Made by a program: the position numbers and the translations under genes. From Winogradskyella forsetii (lineage in GTDB: Bacteria; Bacteroidota; Bacteroidia; Flavobacteriales; Flavobacteriaceae): a stretch of DNA of 64,000 nt. The notes beneath the pieces were generated by a model that worked only from the letters and a program-made list of their open reading frames with translations, searched no databases and was not told the DNA's origin. Shown piece after piece: positions 60,851-64,000 of the stretch (its first letter is position 1; each line of letters opens with the position of its first letter). Location: NCBI RefSeq assembly GCF_013394595.1, contig NZ_CP053348.1, forward strand, positions 2,940,001 to 3,004,000, written 5' to 3'.

Positions 60851-60913
60851 ATATATATATCACATATCATAAAATGATTATATTTGATCTACTACAACCC
60901 ATAAAGTCAAAAA

Positions 60914-61933
60914 ATGAAAATCTTAAAATATGTGTTATTGCTGCTGCTCATCCTTGTGATTGGCGTTTCAATTTATATTGCGGTACAACCAAATTCGTTT
61001 GAAGTTACGCGCACCAAAACCATAAATGCACCACAATCTGTGGTGTATAACAATGTGATTGATTTTAAGAACTGGGAAGCTTGGAACTCTTGGAAGGAGG
61101 AAAATCCTGAAATCGTTATGACTTTTTCAGAACAAACCAAAGGCGTTGGTGGTTCTTATTCTTGGGAAGATGAAGATGGTGTTGGCACTATGAAGACGAT
61201 TGCTACCAATCCAAAATCTTCCATTACCCAAGAAATGCAATTTGAGGACATGCCAAAGTCTGATGTGAATTGGGAATTTAAGCCAAACGACGATGGTACA
61301 ACAGATGTCACTTGGACTATTTCTGGTAAGGATTTACCATTTGGTTTTAAAATGTTTTCGGCATTTATGGGAGGCATGGAAGCGCAAATTGGCCCTCATT
61401 ATGAAAGGGGATTAACCTTATTGGATAGTGTGGTTCAAGCTGAAATGAAAGTCTATAGTATTAATGTCCAAGGGGTCACTCAGCATAGTGGTGGTTATTA
61501 CCTCTACAATACCACCTCTTGTAAGTTCAGTGATTTTGAACAAAACATGAAAACAATGTTGCCCGAAGTTGGTGCTTATGCCACAACGCATAACATTACC
61601 ATGGCTGGATCACCTTTTATTTTGTACCATAAATGGGATGAAGAGAATGATGCGGTTATTTTTTCGTGTTGCGTACCAACGAACTCTAAAGTGGTTACTG
61701 ACGACGCTGATATTTTAACAGGAAAACTAGAATCTTTTAAAACTGTAAAAACCGTTTTAAAAGGTAATTATTCCAATCTGAATGAAGCTTGGGAAACCAC
61801 TATGACTTATATTGCTGACAATAATTTAGAAATGGTTGAAGGTGGCGCGATGCTCGAAACTTATATTACAGATCCTATGGGTGAACCGAATCCTGCGAAA
61901 TGGATAACTGAGATTTATGTGGAGGTGGAGTGA
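60914..61933 (+). CDS. SRPBCC plus GyrI-like effector-binding domain protein
   Basis: The 339-residue product has an N-terminal membrane helix (YVLLLLLILVIGVSIYIAV), then an SRPBCC (START-like) ligand-binding domain at about residues 30-175 (TINAPQSVVYNNVIDFKNWE, GGSYSWEDEDGVG, ISGKDLPFGF, MGGMEAQIGPHYERGLTLL), then a GyrI-like/AraC effector-binding domain at 185-339. The combination is found in membrane-tethered flavobacterial proteins with unknown ligands. It is divergent from the M49 gene, and a chain of heptad repeats follows. Confidence 0.8.
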   Translation: MKILKYVLLLLLILVIGVSIYIAVQPNSFEVTRTKTINAPQSVVYNNVIDFKNWEAWNSWKEENPEIVMTFSEQTKGVGGSYSWEDEDGVGTMKTIATNPKSSITQEMQFEDMPKSDVNWEFKPNDDGTTDVTWTISGKDLPFGFKMFSAFMGGMEAQIGPHYERGLTLLDSVVQAEMKVYSINVQGVTQHSGGYYLYNTTSCKFSDFEQNMKTMLPEVGAYATTHNITMAGSPFILYHKWDEENDAVIFSCCVPTNSKVVTDDADILTGKLESFKTVKTVLKGNYSNLNEAWETTMTYIADNNLEMVEGGAMLETYITDPMGEPNPAKWITEIYVEVE

Positions 61934-62104
61934 GTTGGAAGCGGGAAGTTGGAAGCGGGAAGCATGTAGCTTGGAGTTTGGAGTGTGGAGTGTGGAGTTT
62001 GAAAATTGACGGAAGATGGATGACAGATGACGGAGGACTGAATTACTGCAGAATTCCAACTGAAGACCCGCCCGAACGTGCCTTTTCGGTACGGGCAGGC
62101 TGAG
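61934..62104. repeat. Heptad microsatellites and first 39-base repeat
   Basis: GTTGGAA-GCGGGAA repeats twice (61934-61961), then TTGGAGT/GTGGAGT four times (61971-61998). The 39-base sequence starting GACCCGCCCGAACGTGCC at 62065 is copied at 62703 and 62913. CTGAGGA and CTGCCAA heptads follow at 62101-62123. Confidence 0.85.
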
Positions 62105-62159
62105 GACTGTCTACTGAGGACTGCCAACTGGATTGAACACTGAATAAAAAAACTAAAAT

Positions 62160-62525
62160 TTGAAACAACTCATACTCGTCTTCCTTGGTGGTGGTTTTGG
62201 AAGTGTACTCCGTTTTATCATTGGGAAATGGCTCAATAATTCTGAAACTGGAATTCCTTATGGTACGTTTGCGGCTAATATTTTGGGGAGTTTATTAATC
62301 GGGATTATTCTTGGTTTGGCGACTAAAAACGAAACGCTTTCCCAAAGTCAGACTTTACTATTAGCGACTGGTTTTTGTGGAGGGTTTACGACCTTTTCTA
62401 CTTTTGCTTATGAGAATCATGTGTTTTTGAAATCGGGTGACTTCATGAGTTTTGCCATTTATACGGTTGCTAGTTTTGTGGTTGGGTTTTTGGCTGTTTT
62501 TTTGGGGATGTGGTTGGTAAAGTAA
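62160..62525 (+). CDS. fluC: Fluoride channel FluC/CrcB
   Basis: This 121-residue four-helix protein exports fluoride as a dual-topology dimer. The N-terminus LVFLGGGFGSVLRFIIGKWL holds conserved Gly and Arg residues, GTFAANILGSLLIGIILGL has the NXLG motif, and GFCGGFTTFSTFAYE provides the Phe box and Thr/Ser pore residues. The only start upstream is TTG at 62160, directly after TAAAAT; no fluoride riboswitch signature was recognised in the leader. The 220 bases before it are dispersed repeats. Confidence 0.93.
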   Translation: MKQLILVFLGGGFGSVLRFIIGKWLNNSETGIPYGTFAANILGSLLIGIILGLATKNETLSQSQTLLLATGFCGGFTTFSTFAYENHVFLKSGDFMSFAIYTVASFVVGFLAVFLGMWLVK

Positions 62526-62598
62526 ATTCAAAACTTTAAATGGCAAATTCCAATTGGTTAACTAACCTTGTTACACAAAGTTTCACAAATAAAAATTT

Positions 62599-62963
62599 CG
62601 CAGAGATTACACAGAGGTTTCACGGAGATTCACAGAGGCTTTAATAGTTTAGACTAGTTAAGCTAATAACATAATAACATTTTCACCTTAACTGTGATTG
62701 CAGACCCGCCCGAACGTGCCTTTTCGGTACGGGCAGGCTGAAGACTGCCAACTGAAAATCTCAAGCAATACCGAAAGCCTTCGGCAGCAAAGACGTAAAG
62801 AAAAACTACGCAGAGATTCGCAGAGGTTTCACGGAGATTCGCAGAGCCTTTTAGAGTTTCGACTAATTAACCTAAACAACATAATAACTTTTTCTCCTTA
62901 ACTGTGACTGCAGACCCGCCCGAACGTGCCTTTTCGGTACGGGCAGGCTGAAGACTGCCAATT
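62599..62963. repeat. Direct repeat of a composite element, two copies
   Basis: A segment of about 155 bases (62599-62752) recurs at 62809-62963 with changes. Each copy holds a CGCAGAGATT-type period (CAGAGGTTTCACGGAGATTC), ATAATAAC...CCTTAACTGTGA, the 39-base repeat (62703-62741, 62913-62951) and GCTGAAGACTGCCAA. The interval between copies contains AGCCTTCGGCAGCAAAGACG. No gene is seen in 62526-63000. Confidence 0.85.
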
Positions 62964-63000
62964 TACCCCTTTGGGGAAATGTCCGAAGGACAATGGGGAA

Positions 63001-63369
63001 CTAATTCTTCTTATAAAACCCCTTCTCTTTCATACCTTCTACTTCTTTTAAAATTGCAATAAAAACGGCATCATCAATATCGTCCAGTGTTTTGTATCGT
63101 AATGATTTTACGACTTTACGTTTTTCGGTAATTAAATAGGCGTCCCACTTTTTTGATAAATGTGCAGAATGCCAAAAACCGACATCGACATAATCTTTAC
63201 TTTTATTGAGGTAGCATATTGGACGCTTATCAATGTAGTAACAAGGCATTTTCCATTTGTACAACAGATCTGCCTCTGGTAAGGTGTGTTCTATCAATAC
63301 TTGCAAATGCAAATAAATGGATTTGTAAGGTTCAGCTTGTTTGAGGATATGTGCTTCGGCTGGATTCAA
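63001..63369 (-). CDS. DUF1801 (YdhG-like) family protein
   Basis: The 122-residue product has DUF1801 features: HILKQAEPYKSIYLHLQVLI, LYKWKMPCYYIDKRPICYLN (the pattern W.mP.y), and VDVGFWHSAHLSK with a conserved GFW. Family function is not established. The start ATG is convenient for a flavobacterial leader but the promoter is not clear. It is divergent from the transglutaminase gene, 31 bases apart. Confidence 0.85.
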   Translation of the reverse strand: MNPAEAHILKQAEPYKSIYLHLQVLIEHTLPEADLLYKWKMPCYYIDKRPICYLNKSKDYVDVGFWHSAHLSKKWDAYLITEKRKVVKSLRYKTLDDIDDAVFIAILKEVEGMKEKGFYKKN

Positions 63370-63400
63370 AACTGGAATAATTTTTGTCTAAATTAGCCAT

Positions 63401-64000
63401 ATGAAATCTTTTTTACTAATCTTTTTTCTAATTTCAATTCAACTCAGTTTTTCACAAAGCTACGCAAGCATTGACTCTATTGTAAGTACTTATCCTAAAA
63501 AGTTTAAATCCATTGAACAATTTGCCAATAGAATTAGACATGATTTTGAAACTGATATTGAAAAAACTAGAGCCGTATATTTTTGGATCGCAAATAATAT
63601 CACTTACGACTATAAAACATTCCGAAAAAATAAAAAAAATAAAAAAATCCGTTCAAAATCCAAAGCAGATTATGAGGCAAAGCTTCATGTTTACAATCGA
63701 AAATTAGCTCGAAAAGTGCTGAGGAAAAAGTCTGCAGTTTGTGAGGGCTATTCAAGATTATTAACAGAAGTGTTAAGAGATTTAAACATCAACTCTGCCG
63801 TAGTTACTGGCTATGCTAAAACTTATGTTCAAGAGATTGGGAGAAAAAGAAGCACTTCAAATCATGCTTGGAATGCCGTAAAGATTGATGGCCAGTGGTA
63901 CCTTATAGACGCGACTTGGTCAACAGGAAACAGTATATATAACTCCAAATTTTTCAATTTCTCAGATACTTATTTTATGATTGACCCCGAAAAATTAGTG
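63401..64000 (+). CDS. Transglutaminase-like domain protein, 3' truncated by window
   Basis: The reading frame is open to the end of the window, 200 codons from ATG 63401. A signal peptide (MKSFLLIFFLISIQLSFSQ) is present, so the protein is exported. Transglutaminase-like catalytic residues are in order: Cys in AVCEGYSRLL near residue 114, His in SNHAWNAVKI near 155, Asp in LIDATWS near 168. Such secreted proteins act as proteases or cross-linking domains in bacteria; the substrate is unknown. A TAATTTTTG sequence (one base longer than TAnnTTTG) lies just upstream. Confidence 0.85.
   Translation, partial: MKSFLLIFFLISIQLSFSQSYASIDSIVSTYPKKFKSIEQFANRIRHDFETDIEKTRAVYFWIANNITYDYKTFRKNKKNKKIRSKSKADYEAKLHVYNRKLARKVLRKKSAVCEGYSRLLTEVLRDLNINSAVVTGYAKTYVQEIGRKRSTSNHAWNAVKIDGQWYLIDATWSTGNSIYNSKFFNFSDTYFMIDPEKLV

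Noticed and set aside
62104..62159. Fluoride riboswitch upstream of fluC
   Set aside because: No conserved pseudoknot core was recognised; the leader consists of heptad repeats.
1..64000. tRNA or rRNA genes
   Set aside because: No sequence with convincing cloverleaf ends or rRNA conserved blocks was seen by eye; a tRNAscan run would settle this.

Overview
The window looks like chromosome from a marine-type Flavobacteriaceae (Bacteroidota). Supporting signs are two large T9SS type B sorting-domain proteins, many SusD-style Cys-lipoprotein leaders with acidic residues after the Cys, flavobacterial family proteins (DUF4412, DUF4920, DUF5723, DUF6268-like), A+T-rich sequence, and repeated promoter -7 elements matching TAnnTTTG upstream of genes. 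No rRNA, tRNA, IS element, phage or CRISPR array was recognised.

Layout: 1-5.6 kb holds two T9SS cargo proteins, the first cut by the window start. 6.2-10.1 kb is a run of secreted/lipoprotein genes closed by a terminator. 10.2-18.1 kb has housekeeping genes: uvrB, a TerB-like gene, an esterase, a DUF1456 gene, sucC, an ACT-domain protein and lysA. 18.2-26.1 kb has a TPR histidine kinase with a LytTR regulator, a secreted protein, an MFS carrier, an acyltransferase and an AI-2E family membrane protein, with a decayed lysA 3' fragment between the last two. 26.3-35.4 kb is a minus-strand block: VOC, DinB-like, GspG-like, M28 peptidase, PPK2, a sigma-54 activator without HTH, an outer-membrane protein, MscS and an ABC-2 exporter. 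36.2-45.6 kb has dnaJ-grpE, a YceI lipoprotein, a DUF5723 protein, a NarL-type two-component pair, a pyrophosphohydrolase and ilvE. 45.8-51.7 kb has DUF4920 and cytochrome c-like lipoproteins, mnmD, a TIGR01777 epimerase, CIA30 and a sulfotransferase. 58.8-64 kb has an M49 peptidase, an SRPBCC/GyrI protein, fluC, DUF1801 and a transglutaminase cut by the window end.

The most notable region is 51.8-58.5 kb. Here small, mostly unrecognised genes, all on the minus strand, are separated by 100-155 bp imperfect palindromes. Read in gene direction each palindrome runs from an AAC-containing box to a GTT-containing box. In several cases the first bases of a cassette are the exact reverse complement of the box closing that same cassette. 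This is the geometry of integron cassettes and attC sites. No integrase gene lies in the window, so it resembles an integrase-less cassette cluster (CALIN-like) with an unusual core. A 42-bp sequence containing a perfect 16-bp palindrome occurs twice, each time 4 bp before a core, like a leader or attI-type site.

Intergenic space is also rich in dispersed repeats: heptad microsatellites, long inverted repeats, CCCGAT hairpins, a composite direct repeat near 62.6-63 kb, and a 43-bp tandem array that grew out of the 3' end of mnmD and changed its C-terminus.
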